Notes under the pieces: model-generated
Seen by the model: the letters and a program-made list of their open reading frames with translations, nothing else
What the model was told of the DNA's origin: nothing
Databases searched by the model: none
Shown here: piece after piece, positions 5,732 through 12,209 of the stretch
Position numbering within the stretch: the stretch's first letter is position 1
Layout of the letters: the number at the start of each line of letters is the position of its first letter
Source: a virus
IMG/VR virus record: IMGVR_UViG_3300021960_006484
Span: 1 to 25,310 of that record
Reading direction: 5' to 3' (one strand)
DNA: 25,310 nucleotides
Position numbers and translations under genes: made by a program

Positions 5732-6688
5732 TTATGCTACCTCCGCTAATTCAAGTGCAAGGTTAGTTGCTTTCAGTTTTTTAGTTTGGTTGATGCCGAA
5801 CCAAGCAGATGCCATTCGTGCGTCAGCTGAACGACCTAACTTGTGGTCGGTAATATAAGTCACCGAGTTAAGAGCATTCCACCAAGTACCCATGGCCAAG
5901 TCAGCGCCAGGTTGTGTTTCCAGAACATCGTATGCAGCTTTCGCAGTAGTTGAAAGACCGGCATAGTCCTTGATATCATCTTTCTTTTTTGTGTTAGCGG
6001 CAGGAAAAACTTTACTGTAAAATGTGATTAAATCACTAACAGAAGTTTTCTTACTCGCCAAGAATCGGGCGGCATCACGATATTGTTCAAACTTTTCGTG
6101 AGCAAGTCCCATCTGATCCTTCACAATGTCAGCATTGAAAGCACGACGATGGTTCAACTTCACCTCGTTATTAGTGGCACCATTGAGTGACATAGTGAGG
6201 GTGTTGTTGCAAACAACCCGTGTAGGAGTCATACGAACGTTCAGTGACTTGCCATACTGATGCGGGTTAGAAAACAACATATAGTTATCAACACGGTCCT
6301 CACCGAGAACATCAAAAGACTCCTTGATCTTTGCAAGAACCCAGACAATCTGTCCATTCTTCAGAGAACCGGCGGTGTGCATTTCCATGTCACCAGCAAG
6401 GCAGAACTCATTAAAGAAGTCAAACGCTTCAGAATTCTGAACAGGTTCCCAATTATCACCAACGGAAGGAGAAAGGACACTGTTGTCAGACTCACGCAAC
6501 AAAGCGTTGCTTCCAGTCTCAATCATGTCACCATCAAAGGTGACGAATGAAGGGCGTTTCACAACGTTCCAATCAAGACCAGCTTGTTTCTGCATCTGAC
6601 GAGGTGTCAGATCTGCCGCTACTTTAACGCCAAGACCATGCCATGGAACTTGACCCGCATATGCCATTGTTTCTACTAGATGACTCAT
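5732..6688 (-). CDS. DUF932 (phage/plasmid-like, TIGR03299) protein, 318 aa
   Basis: The start MSHLVETMAYAGQVPWHGLG is the hallmark of this family (W-H-x-L-G near residue 17). It continues with LLRESDNSVLSPSVGDNWEPVQN and FLAGD-like segments, then VRMTPTRVVCNNTLTMSL and a C-terminal region with TWWNALNSVTYITDHKLG. Length and motif order match full-length members. DUF932 proteins are widespread on phages and plasmids, with unknown biochemical function. It is the first gene behind the class B promoter 6722-6750, with AAGG 9 nt before ATG. Confidence 0.85.
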   Translation of the reverse strand: MSHLVETMAYAGQVPWHGLGVKVAADLTPRQMQKQAGLDWNVVKRPSFVTFDGDMIETGSNALLRESDNSVLSPSVGDNWEPVQNSEAFDFFNEFCLAGDMEMHTAGSLKNGQIVWVLAKIKESFDVLGEDRVDNYMLFSNPHQYGKSLNVRMTPTRVVCNNTLTMSLNGATNNEVKLNHRRAFNADIVKDQMGLAHEKFEQYRDAARFLASKKTSVSDLITFYSKVFPAANTKKKDDIKDYAGLSTTAKAAYDVLETQPGADLAMGTWWNALNSVTYITDHKLGRSADARMASAWFGINQTKKLKATNLALELAEVA

Positions 6689-6721
6689 AATGTATTACCT
6701 TTTTTCATTGATTAAAAACAT

Positions 6722-6750
6722 ATTATAGGGCATTTTGGATGTTTTGTCAA
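6722..6750 (-). promoter_or_regulatory. Sigma70-type early promoter, class B (consensus)
   Basis: Minus strand: -35 TTGACA (6750..6745), 17-bp spacer, -10 TATAAT (6727..6722), +1 near 6715: a full consensus promoter. An A-tract, TTCTAAAAAA, lies immediately upstream of -35 in the position of an UP element. It drives DUF932, the 129-aa gene and WYL_2. Confidence 0.9.
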
Positions 6751-6808
6751 CATATTTTTTAGAACATTTTGTTATATGCTTATAACTTTACTCTCTAAAG
6801 ATGGTTTG

Positions 6809-6910
6809 TCAATACATTTCCGCGATTTCTTGAGCGTACTTAGGGTTAGTTACTGGCACTGCGTTGGATTTGTGGATTGGTAGTTTATTTATTTGCTTTC
6901 TTCTTAGCAT
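6809..6910 (-). CDS. 33-codon ORF: duplicated C-terminal tail of the 106-aa protein
   Basis: ATG 6910..6908 follows the methyltransferase stop by one base, and the frame reads to TGA at 6811..6809. Its C-terminal part, HKSNAVPVTNPKYAQEIAEM plus Tyr, matches the end of the 106-residue protein (HKSNAVPVSNPKYAREISEM plus Tyr) with 3 differences in 21 residues. The DNA similarity continues past the stop codon into AGATGG... (6799-6880 against 8975-9056, roughly 80% by eye). It is either a gene remnant left by a duplication or a translated mini-protein. A partial copy is more likely than a functional gene. Confidence 0.6.
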   Translation of the reverse strand: MLRRKQINKLPIHKSNAVPVTNPKYAQEIAEMY

Positions 6911-6911
6911 A

Positions 6912-7439
6912 TTACTTAGGAATTGTCAATCGTTCCATAATAATTTGTTTAGGTAAAAAATTCCAGCAATAGTAACTACTACTAAACGTTATCTTATTAT
7001 TGTCTCGACCATCAGGCGAAATAAATTTCATTCGCTTGTCAAACATTAATAATTGCAAATCCTTTTCTTCAAACAACAGTTTTGGCGCGCTGTCATTTAG
7101 CCAAGTATTCGTCATAATTAAAGCAAACGGTTTCTCGAACGCAAGGGCCCGTTCAAAATAATTTCGTTTCTTGGTGAACGGTGGATTAGAAACGATTACA
7201 TCCCAGTGATCCGGCTCATACTCAAAAAAGTCTTGCCCTGAGAAGATATGAGAATGCACAACTTCATTCTGTACAGAAATTTGTTTTACAAACTCACTCT
7301 CCTCAGTATCGAATGGGCACCACACAGTGTCACCTTTTGGAATGTATTTAAGAATCGGTGTTACCCCGTAGTCTGGGGTGTAACATTCATCGTTACCCCC
7401 CGGCGAATACGTCAATTCTTTTGCAAAAGATTTATTCAT
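6912..7439 (-). CDS. Phage adenine-type DNA methyltransferase, 175 aa
   Basis: The order GNDECYTPDYGVTPILKYIP, TVWCPFDTEESEF, SHIFSGQDFFEYEP, DVIVSNPPFTKKRNYF, KPFALIMTNTWL is a short phage methyltransferase family. NPPF at 85-88 is catalytic motif IV, and CPFD around 41-44 stands where the AdoMet-binding motif I usually is. The predicted activity is N6-adenine methylation of DNA (inferred from NPPF). It is the third gene of the cassette, one base after the 331-residue ORF, so it may protect DNA from the nuclease-like product encoded upstream. Family members also occur alone in phages, so that pairing is inference. Confidence 0.75.
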   Translation of the reverse strand: MNKSFAKELTYSPGGNDECYTPDYGVTPILKYIPKGDTVWCPFDTEESEFVKQISVQNEVVHSHIFSGQDFFEYEPDHWDVIVSNPPFTKKRNYFERALAFEKPFALIMTNTWLNDSAPKLLFEEKDLQLLMFDKRMKFISPDGRDNNKITFSSSYYCWNFLPKQIIMERLTIPK

Positions 7440-7440
7440 A

Positions 7441-8436
7441 CTAGATGACCCTATCTTTATTATTTCCCATAAAGATTACAACAACGTCTTTAAAATTACA
7501 TTTTTTTGCCCACGGACCTTTCAATTTGTTTGAAATCTTATCTTGATTAGATTTCTTTGCCTGATTTTTAGTCTTGGCGAAGAAAATGAAAACTAGTTTA
7601 TCTTCATCTCTATCTGGATTTTCATTATTTAGTGATTGGTGGATTGCCGAACCACTTGCTTCTCCACTCCAAGACGCTACAGTCCTTGGCGACATAATTA
7701 TATAATCAGAATATAGTTTTTCATATTTTGATACACAGATCGTTTGCTCAATATCTGTTGGTACCCAAGCTGGGCGCTTTCGTCCTCCAGTCTCATGATT
7801 GCCCACATAGTTCTTTAACGTAGTTTGGTTTAAAAATGGGTACCGTTTTAAAAAGATTGCATTTTCTTCAGTTGAAAGCTGAGGCGATAAACCTTGTGCA
7901 ATCCTTTCGTCCATAAGTTCATGATACTCAGTCTTCAGATCTTCTCCATCGGTAGACTGTTTCTCTTCCCAAACCAAATTTAATGAGTTACCTAGAGCTC
8001 TTATGTTTGTCAACCTCGAATCTAGGTCTTTATCAAAGCACACAACATAACAGTCTGCGGTAGTAATTCCACACGTTACGTGGATTAATACGCCGTGATT
8101 TCTATCAAGAAGTGCATAACTGTCTGCTAGAAATGTGGTGTCTTCATATACAACTTCCTCCGGAAAATAAACTAGTACCGGAGCCTGTAAACCAGACGTA
8201 TCGCCAGTGTTGTTTACCTTTTGAACTTGTCTGTTAACAAATTTGCGATCGATAGACTTATCTCTAACCTGTAACGATTTATTTAAATCGATGTTGTACA
8301 CATCCTCTGTTGGTTTAGTCACAAACTGAAGCAGATCTACATTTGGCACTTTAGTCCACGTTCCGCCCCTTATTTGTTTTACGATAACCTGAATGGGATC
8401 TTCCACATTAGATTTTTTTATTAATTCTAGTGTCAT
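7441..8436 (-). CDS. ParB-like protein (putative), 331 aa
   Basis: The N-terminal ~140 residues have a ParB/Srx-like flow: QAPVLVYFPEE, then a 'D-x-N-H' stretch (YALLDRNHGVLIHVTCGI) where ParB has DGxHR, then RLTNIRALGNSLNL. This is followed by a helical segment (AIFLKRYPFLNQTTLKNYV) that could be a helix-turn-helix. The C-terminal ~120 residues (SDYIIMSPRTVASW, LVFIFFAKTKNQAKK, VVVIFMGNN) look like a separate alpha/beta domain. The assignment rests on pattern only. The start overlaps the nuclease-like gene stop as ATGA. It could give DNA specificity to the nuclease or act as one itself. Confidence 0.5.
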   Translation of the reverse strand: MTLELIKKSNVEDPIQVIVKQIRGGTWTKVPNVDLLQFVTKPTEDVYNIDLNKSLQVRDKSIDRKFVNRQVQKVNNTGDTSGLQAPVLVYFPEEVVYEDTTFLADSYALLDRNHGVLIHVTCGITTADCYVVCFDKDLDSRLTNIRALGNSLNLVWEEKQSTDGEDLKTEYHELMDERIAQGLSPQLSTEENAIFLKRYPFLNQTTLKNYVGNHETGGRKRPAWVPTDIEQTICVSKYEKLYSDYIIMSPRTVASWSGEASGSAIHQSLNNENPDRDEDKLVFIFFAKTKNQAKKSNQDKISNKLKGPWAKKCNFKDVVVIFMGNNKDRVI

Positions 8437-8924
8437 AATACTTTCACTCCATAATTATAAATTTCATTTTTTGTTAATGTTGCCCCAAGTCTAGGGTCTT
8501 TTTTATTCAACGTTGAACCGAAACGTTTTTTTAATTTTGGAAGTAAAATCTCCAAAACTTTTTCTCCAGAAAGTTTCCAGATTTCGGATATAGATCCAGC
8601 ATCAAATCTAGCAATATAATGATTCTTATATTTGCCGATTTTTTCTTTGCGAAGATAGGTTTCTTGTTCTTCCCAAGATGGAAGAACGCTAATACCGTTG
8701 TACGCACCATTAATGTTTTTATTGATGGTGGATTTATATTCACACCCCCCATCATCATCGATGCCATCAGCACCAGAATATGTATCGGCTTTCTTATGAC
8801 CCAAAGCATTGGCGATCATTATCTCACGAGACACTGCATAGGAGAATGGATCTCCCCAGCCCTCCTCAATACACAAGTCATACATTTCTTTAAATAAATT
8901 TGCAAATTTATTTTCTGATTTCAT
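8433..8924 (-). CDS. PD-(D/E)XK restriction-endonuclease-like protein, 163 aa
   Basis: The helix SREIMIANALGHKKADTYSG leads into GADGIDDDGGCEYKST. D53 (or D56-D58) followed by E62-x-K64 is the catalytic PD-(D/E)XK arrangement, and the preceding helix Glu (E34) fits type II restriction enzymes. The rest (NKNINGAYNGISVLPSW, HYIARFDAGSISEIWKL, AL-type C-terminus) is compatible with a small endonuclease. Promoter 8960-8988 serves it, with only a weak AAG ribosome site before the ATG at 8924. As first gene of a nuclease-ParB-like-methyltransferase cassette it may cut competitor or host DNA; this is inference. Confidence 0.6.
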   Translation of the reverse strand: MKSENKFANLFKEMYDLCIEEGWGDPFSYAVSREIMIANALGHKKADTYSGADGIDDDGGCEYKSTINKNINGAYNGISVLPSWEEQETYLRKEKIGKYKNHYIARFDAGSISEIWKLSGEKVLEILLPKLKKRFGSTLNKKDPRLGATLTKNEIYNYGVKVL

Positions 8925-8946
8925 AATATATTTCTTAAGTTTTTTT

Positions 8947-8962
8947 GATAACAGGTGTTATC
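8947..8962. promoter_or_regulatory. Putative operator palindrome at the cassette promoter
   Basis: GATAACAGGTGTTATC, perfect 7-bp arms around a 2-bp centre, overlapping -10 and centred near -2 relative to the predicted +1 (8953). It is the cassette's version of the palindrome seen at three other early promoters. Confidence 0.6.
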
Positions 8963-8988
8963 TTAACACATAAAAGATGGTTTGTCAA
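8960..8988 (-). promoter_or_regulatory. Sigma70-type promoter of the nuclease/methyltransferase cassette, class A
   Basis: Minus strand: -35 TTGACA (8988..8983) overlapping the stop codon of the 106-aa gene, 17-bp spacer, -10 TAAGAT (8965..8960), +1 near 8953. The -35 half is also present in the duplicated copy at 6807-6812, but there no -10 follows. Confidence 0.75.
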
Positions 8989-9305
8989 TACATTTCCGAA
9001 ATTTCACGGGCGTATTTTGGATTGCTTACTGGGACTGCGTTGGATTTGTGGAGTTGTCCCAGACCGATGACGAAGTCTCCGGTGTACTGTTTTGACGCTC
9101 TTCTATCGCCTCCTGCCTTTGCTGGAGTAAGAGGTGACGATTTGTACTGTTTAATCTCTGCCGCACGTTCACTTGCATACGTTGTTTTTGGTTGGTATTC
9201 CTGAAACTTAGGCGGGACATATTTGACACAGACTTCTCCTTTCGGTTTACGAGGTTTACGTTTACGGCCATTAAAATCATACTTATAAGATCCGAAAACT
9301 CTCAT
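8985..9305 (-). CDS. Conserved phage protein with KSNAVPV tail, 106 aa
   Basis: A very basic N-terminus (NGRKRKPRKPKGE) is followed by a YTGDFVIGLGQLHKSNAVPV segment and an EISEMY end. This 'YTGDxxxGxxxxHKSNAVPV' module is familiar from short proteins of T4-like marine phages; the function is unknown. ATG 9305..9303 overlaps the upstream stop by one base (TAATG). The 3' end carries the -35 of the cassette promoter, and its last ~22 codons are duplicated at 6809-6880. The basic region could bind nucleic acid (inference). Confidence 0.75.
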   Translation of the reverse strand: MRVFGSYKYDFNGRKRKPRKPKGEVCVKYVPPKFQEYQPKTTYASERAAEIKQYKSSPLTPAKAGGDRRASKQYTGDFVIGLGQLHKSNAVPVSNPKYAREISEMY

Positions 9306-9472
9306 TAATTCTCCTCAATCAAATCTGTATATTCATCCATTATGTCAGATAAATCGTTCAATGTAAAGAGGGAAATTTTACCATTTCTCCACGCTTCTTC
9401 AACATCCCCATAAACCTTGAGCACCTTGGCAATCTTATCTTCATAAGACATCACATCTTCTTTTGCTATCAT
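9305..9472 (-). CDS. Hypothetical acidic helical protein, 55 aa
   Basis: The start at 9472 is chosen because GGGAG lies 8 nt upstream; a GTG farther upstream is inside the neighbouring gene and has no support. The product MIAKEDVMSYEDKIAKVLK... is acidic and predicted helical, ending YTDLIEEN. The family is not recognised. It is separated from the zinc-motif gene by 1 base and coupled to the 106-aa gene by TAATG. Confidence 0.6.
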   Translation of the reverse strand: MIAKEDVMSYEDKIAKVLKVYGDVEEAWRNGKISLFTLNDLSDIMDEYTDLIEEN

Positions 9473-9473
9473 A

Positions 9474-9944
9474 TCAATACTCCCAACTAATATCAGGACG
9501 GGTGTTGCCACTGCCGTTCCAGTTTACTTTACAACCACTCTCCTCAATGAGAGGAATGATTGCCTTGAAGTTTGCAACACCTTCGTCGGTGCCATCGAAA
9601 CAAAACATAGATCCATCACACTCGGTAGGAGGCATACAAACAAATCCACCCACACTGGTGTCAGGTTCATAGTCGAGATCCTCGAAGTCACCTGAAACGA
9701 AACCCTCTCCTTCACAATGTCCACAATGAACATCTTCTTCATCGTCGAAACCTGTACCGTCACAGTATTCGCAATCTTCTTCTCTCGCACCATAGACTTC
9801 ACAGTCTTGAGAATGATTGAATAACACTTTAGTCATATCAGTGTGCTCGACTTCACACCACGCACACGATTGACAACACGGCATGTTCCACTCGACAAAC
9901 CAACCTTCGGCACGAAGTGCCTCCTGCATTCTAGCAAAACTCAT
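9474..9944 (-). CDS. DUF6891-like protein with DnaJ-type zinc motifs, 156 aa
   Basis: The N-terminus EALRAEGWFVEWNMPCCQSC resembles the DUF6891 start (paired Cys followed by SCxW; recalled, moderate confidence). Inserted at residues ~58-81 are CEYCDGTG and CGHCEGEG, two CxxCxGxG repeats of the kind that hold zinc in DnaJ. The C-terminal half has MFCFDGTDEGVANFKAIIPL and ends GSGNTRPDISWEY. The protein is acidic, cytoplasmic and likely zinc-binding; its partner is unknown. AAGGAAG lies 4 nt before ATG. Confidence 0.65.
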   Translation of the reverse strand: MSFARMQEALRAEGWFVEWNMPCCQSCAWCEVEHTDMTKVLFNHSQDCEVYGAREEDCEYCDGTGFDDEEDVHCGHCEGEGFVSGDFEDLDYEPDTSVGGFVCMPPTECDGSMFCFDGTDEGVANFKAIIPLIEESGCKVNWNGSGNTRPDISWEY

Positions 9945-10083
9945 CGAACTTCCTTATAGTTTCGTAATCTGTTAATAGCATCATTTCACCTTGAGCGGCA
10001 ACCACTTGTTCTGGTAGGATCCCAGATTCGAGACATGCTTCATACCAATCAGCAAACCCAACCACTGCTTCTTCAAAACTCAT
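9931..10083 (-). CDS. Hypothetical protein, 50 aa
   Basis: An acidic small protein (MSFEEAVVGFADWYEACLES ... TIRKFDEFC). The ATG forms an ATGA overlap with the stop of the 65-aa gene, and its end overlaps the zinc-motif gene by 14 nt, the operon packing used throughout this region. No family recognised. Confidence 0.6.
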   Translation of the reverse strand: MSFEEAVVGFADWYEACLESGILPEQVVAAQGEMMLLTDYETIRKFDEFC

Positions 10084-10277
10084 CGAAACGCATCCTCCGT
10101 TTTAACAAACACGACATAGTCGGTGTTATGATGAGGGAATCCTGCATCATTATGCACCACAGCAGCAACAGCAAATCCATCGTCAAAAACCTCTTCGACG
10201 AAACCCGTACAACGTTTACCCATACGCTCAAAGTTTACATAGGAACCGTTGAGGTATGCTTTAGGGTTATTGCTCAT
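10080..10277 (-). CDS. Hypothetical protein, 65 aa
   Basis: A short, beta-rich sequence (NGSYVNFERMGKRCTGFVEEVFDDGFAV split by turns) that could be a small barrel; it ends TDYVVFVKTEDAFR. The start is ATGA-coupled to the 47-aa membrane protein upstream. No family recognised. Confidence 0.65.
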   Translation of the reverse strand: MSNNPKAYLNGSYVNFERMGKRCTGFVEEVFDDGFAVAAVVHNDAGFPHHNTDYVVFVKTEDAFR

Positions 10278-10417
10278 GTATTATCTCCATCAGTATATTT
10301 TACATTGGTTTTGTTAAACCGTTTTCGGTCTCGTTCTTCTATGATTGGCCATGCAACAGCAGCAGCAATCCAAAACAAGACAACAAAACCTGCCACGATA
10401 TTAAAAAGAATATCCAT
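10274..10417 (-). CDS. Small single-span membrane protein, 47 aa
   Basis: MDILFNIVAGFVVLFWIAAA gives one hydrophobic span of about 20 residues, followed by VAWPIIEERDRKRF and a charged cytoplasmic-looking tail. The ATG overlaps the upstream stop by one base (TAATG) and the stop overlaps the next start (ATGA), which strongly supports it as a real gene despite its size. Confidence 0.65.
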   Translation of the reverse strand: MDILFNIVAGFVVLFWIAAAVAWPIIEERDRKRFNKTNVKYTDGDNT

Positions 10418-10656
10418 TAGTGTGCGATCCTTACTGCGGGTTTGTAATCACCGATGATCGTGTCAGCAGTGGTACCGAAACCCATACCATCAAGAACGCT
10501 ACGAATGTATTCGATCTCATCTGCTTTCGCAAGACCAGCATGGTACGCACGACTGTCATCTGCCATGGTGAAAAACCAGTCGTGAAACTTACACTTCTCG
10601 TGGAGAATTTCACAGATTTCTGTTGCGTCCAAACCAGACAAATTTATTTTTTCCAT
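10417..10656 (-). CDS. Hypothetical protein, 79 aa
   Basis: The start at 10656 is preferred over an in-frame ATG at 10671, because GGGAG lies 8 nt upstream and it forms a TAATG overlap with the 76-aa gene. The product begins MEKINLSGLDATEICEILHE and contains CKFHDWFFTMADDSRAYHAG and an IRSVLDGMGFG stretch. Soluble; family not recognised. Confidence 0.65.
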   Translation of the reverse strand: MEKINLSGLDATEICEILHEKCKFHDWFFTMADDSRAYHAGLAKADEIEYIRSVLDGMGFGTTADTIIGDYKPAVRIAH

Positions 10657-10886
10657 TACGCTGTCTCCCATACTTTTACGATCATGTTATCATCGGTGCA
10701 AGAACCCTCACCAACTTCACGGATAATTTCGCACCCGTTCTGTTCCCATCGAAACGGAGTCATGAACTCAAAGTGGTGCGTCACACCAGTAGCAGAAGTA
10801 TACCGCGACTGGGTAATCTTACCCAGAACTCGCACACTCGAACCGACATAATCGATTTCGCAAATCTTACCAGTTAAATCTCTCAT
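10656..10886 (-). CDS. Hypothetical protein, 76 aa
   Basis: A predicted beta-rich small protein (GKICEIDYVGSSVRVLGKIT, then HHFEFMTPFRWEQNG) with three Cys that do not form a metal-motif pair. ATGA coupling upstream and TAATG coupling downstream. No family recognised. Confidence 0.65.
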   Translation of the reverse strand: MRDLTGKICEIDYVGSSVRVLGKITQSRYTSATGVTHHFEFMTPFRWEQNGCEIIREVGEGSCTDDNMIVKVWETA

Positions 10887-11056
10887 TGTGCAACTCCTTC
10901 AGCAGATAAAAACTCATCAATTTCTTCGTCACTCATACCAACACTGAGACAGGCACTGATGGCATCGTTGAGCTGCCCGTCTTGAATCAAATCAAGTGCG
11001 TGGATCAAGTACTCACCGACTTCACCTTTTGCATACCATGGGACCATATCTTTCAT
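10883..11056 (-). CDS. Hypothetical protein, 57 aa
   Basis: An acidic, helical small protein (MKDMVPWYAKGEVGEYLIHA ... MSDEEIDEFLSAEG). The C-terminal DEEIDEFL segment resembles a short UBA-like or helix-hairpin segment, but this is weak. The start forms a TAATG overlap with the 50-aa gene, and the stop an ATGA with the next. Confidence 0.6.
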   Translation of the reverse strand: MKDMVPWYAKGEVGEYLIHALDLIQDGQLNDAISACLSVGMSDEEIDEFLSAEGVAQ

Positions 11057-11208
11057 TACGCCACCTCTCCATAAGCTTCATCTTCAAGAAAAACACGAAG
11101 GTTGTGTTCAACCTCCATCTCATTAAGAGCATTTACATACTCACACAGATTACCAAAATCACCAGTATCAACAAACTCACCAGTGGTCATGTCAACTAAA
11201 ACTCCCAT
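11056..11208 (-). CDS. Hypothetical acidic early protein, 50 aa
   Basis: MGVLVDMTTGEFVDTGDFGN followed by an acidic helix (EYVNALNEMEVEHNLRVFLE). It is the first gene behind promoter 11244-11272, with AAGGAAT 4 nt before ATG in a ~29-nt leader. It opens a run of nine overlapping small genes down to 8985. No family recognised. Confidence 0.65.
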   Translation of the reverse strand: MGVLVDMTTGEFVDTGDFGNLCEYVNALNEMEVEHNLRVFLEDEAYGEVA

Positions 11209-11230
11209 ATCGATTCCTTTTCTATTTCCT

Positions 11231-11247
11231 TAATTACAGAGTAATTA
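11231..11247. promoter_or_regulatory. Putative operator palindrome at the 11.25-kb promoter
   Basis: TAATTAC-AGA-GTAATTA, 7-bp arms, identical to 13125-13141. It overlaps -10 and is centred 2 bp upstream of the predicted +1 (11237). Confidence 0.65.
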
Positions 11248-11272
11248 TCGCACATATTGGTATGTTTGTAAA
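11244..11272 (-). promoter_or_regulatory. Sigma70-type early promoter, class A
   Basis: Minus strand: -35 TTTACA (11272..11267), 17-bp spacer, -10 GATAAT (11249..11244), +1 near 11237. An ATCTAAAAAA A-tract precedes the -35. It drives the small-gene operon 11208-8985. Confidence 0.8.
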
Positions 11273-11316
11273 GCGTTTTTTAGATGAATTTCGGGAATAC
11301 ATTATATTCCTGATAT

Positions 11317-11502
11317 TCATATAAACATGATGATGGCCAAGAAGGTTCCAAAGATCACCATAGAACCCAGAAAAGACCCAAACACACCCTGCATGAACGT
11401 CTCGTCAAAGTCGCTGTCTGCGTGGTTGAATGACATTTTCCTGCGGCGATCTTCGGGGATGTACACAGAACCCACCTCGTGATTGAGCTTTCTTCTTTCC
11501 AT
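11317..11502 (-). CDS. Small membrane protein, 61 aa
   Basis: The start at 11502 has AAGGGG upstream; the open frame continues far upstream only as an out-of-frame shadow of the 201-aa gene. A basic and charged N-terminus (MERRKLNHEVG, EDRRRKMSFN) precedes a C-terminal hydrophobic span of ~23 residues beginning near GVFGSFLGSMVIFGTF. This suggests a tail-anchored inner-membrane protein with its N-terminus in the cytoplasm. Last gene of the operon behind 12152-12180. Confidence 0.65.
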   Translation of the reverse strand: MERRKLNHEVGSVYIPEDRRRKMSFNHADSDFDETFMQGVFGSFLGSMVIFGTFLAIIMFI

Positions 11503-11512
11503 AATAATCCCC

Positions 11513-12118
11513 TTATGCATACCAACTGTTGTAGAATTCTCGTTTGCCATCCCACTGGAAAGCACTGCTATAACTGTTGATCTTGATGCCATACTCAGTG
11601 ATTCGCTTGGTGAAAGTTTCTTCACCAATGAAAGCATTGTAAACAGGAACCACGTTCTGCGCCATACCGTGTGAAACTTCAGTACCCTTGACAGCACGAC
11701 AAGCGATAGGGCGCAACACGACAGTGGCATTGCCTATCTTCTCGACAACCTGAAACGCATCAACGTTAGTCTGCTCGTAACCCCAAGAAGAAACAAAGAT
11801 GTCATCAACGATTACACTGTTACGAGCCATCTCGATTCGCTCTTTCTTCTCTGCGGCACGTCTTGCCTTGTGTTCTTTCTTCGCTTCGAGGTCAACGAGA
11901 TGTTTTTCACAGAACTCAAACATGCGTTCGGTTGAACGGAAATAGTAGTGGAAAACATTTACGTAACCAAGCCGTGATCTTTTGCTGGGGCGAACACAAC
12001 GAGCAGTCGTTCCAGCGACATCGAGAGTCAATTCTAACCCTTCGGTTTCGAATTTTTCAATCAAACTTTTACAAGTAGCGGCATCGTTTGGAGCAACTTC
12101 AAAGGCAAAATCAGGCAT
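11513..12118 (-). CDS. Conserved hypothetical phage protein, 201 aa
   Basis: The start at 12118 (MPDFAFEVAPND) is preferred, because the in-frame ATG at 12151 lies upstream of the promoter's predicted +1 (12145), and GTGAG precedes 12118. The middle is a long charged helix (LEAKKEHKARRAAEKKERIE), probably coiled coil. The C-terminal half has VDDIFVSSWGYEQTNVDAFQ, a motif I have seen in phage proteins of unknown role, followed by GNATVVLRPIACRAV. Soluble. First gene of its operon. Confidence 0.7.
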   Translation of the reverse strand: MPDFAFEVAPNDAATCKSLIEKFETEGLELTLDVAGTTARCVRPSKRSRLGYVNVFHYYFRSTERMFEFCEKHLVDLEAKKEHKARRAAEKKERIEMARNSVIVDDIFVSSWGYEQTNVDAFQVVEKIGNATVVLRPIACRAVKGTEVSHGMAQNVVPVYNAFIGEETFTKRITEYGIKINSYSSAFQWDGKREFYNSWYA

Positions 12119-12151
12119 ATCTCTACTCACTTCTCTATTGTTTAAAATCAT

Positions 12152-12180
12152 ATTATGACAGGTTTTTTATGTTTTGTCAA
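12152..12180 (-). promoter_or_regulatory. Sigma70-type early promoter, class B
   Basis: Minus strand: -35 TTGACA (12180..12175), 17-bp spacer, -10 CATAAT (12157..12152), +1 near 12145. GTCTAAAAAAA lies just upstream. It shares TTGACAAAACAT with the 6722-6750 promoter and has the class B start region with ATAATATG. Confidence 0.8.
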
Positions 12181-12193
12181 CACTTTTTTTAGA

Positions 12194-12209
12194 CTATTTG
12201 GTTATATCG
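12194..12209. repeat. AT-rich palindromic region at the gene end upstream of a promoter
   Basis: The sequence GTTATATCGATATAAC, a perfect 16-bp palindrome, falls at about 12201-12216, beginning a few bases inside the 3' end of the 109-aa gene. An imperfect version, GTTATATGCTTATAAC, lies upstream of the 6722-6750 promoter at 6771-6786. Both stand about 20 bp upstream of -35 with an A-tract between. Confidence 0.45.

Noticed and set aside
6784-6812. Second promoter at the duplicated -35 TTGACA
   Set aside because: Seventeen bases downstream the sequence reads AAAGTT, not a -10; only the -35 half was copied.
11503-11730. Longer N-terminus for the 61-aa membrane protein
   Set aside because: The upstream frame is out of frame with, and lies within, the 201-aa gene; AAGGGG supports the start at 11502.
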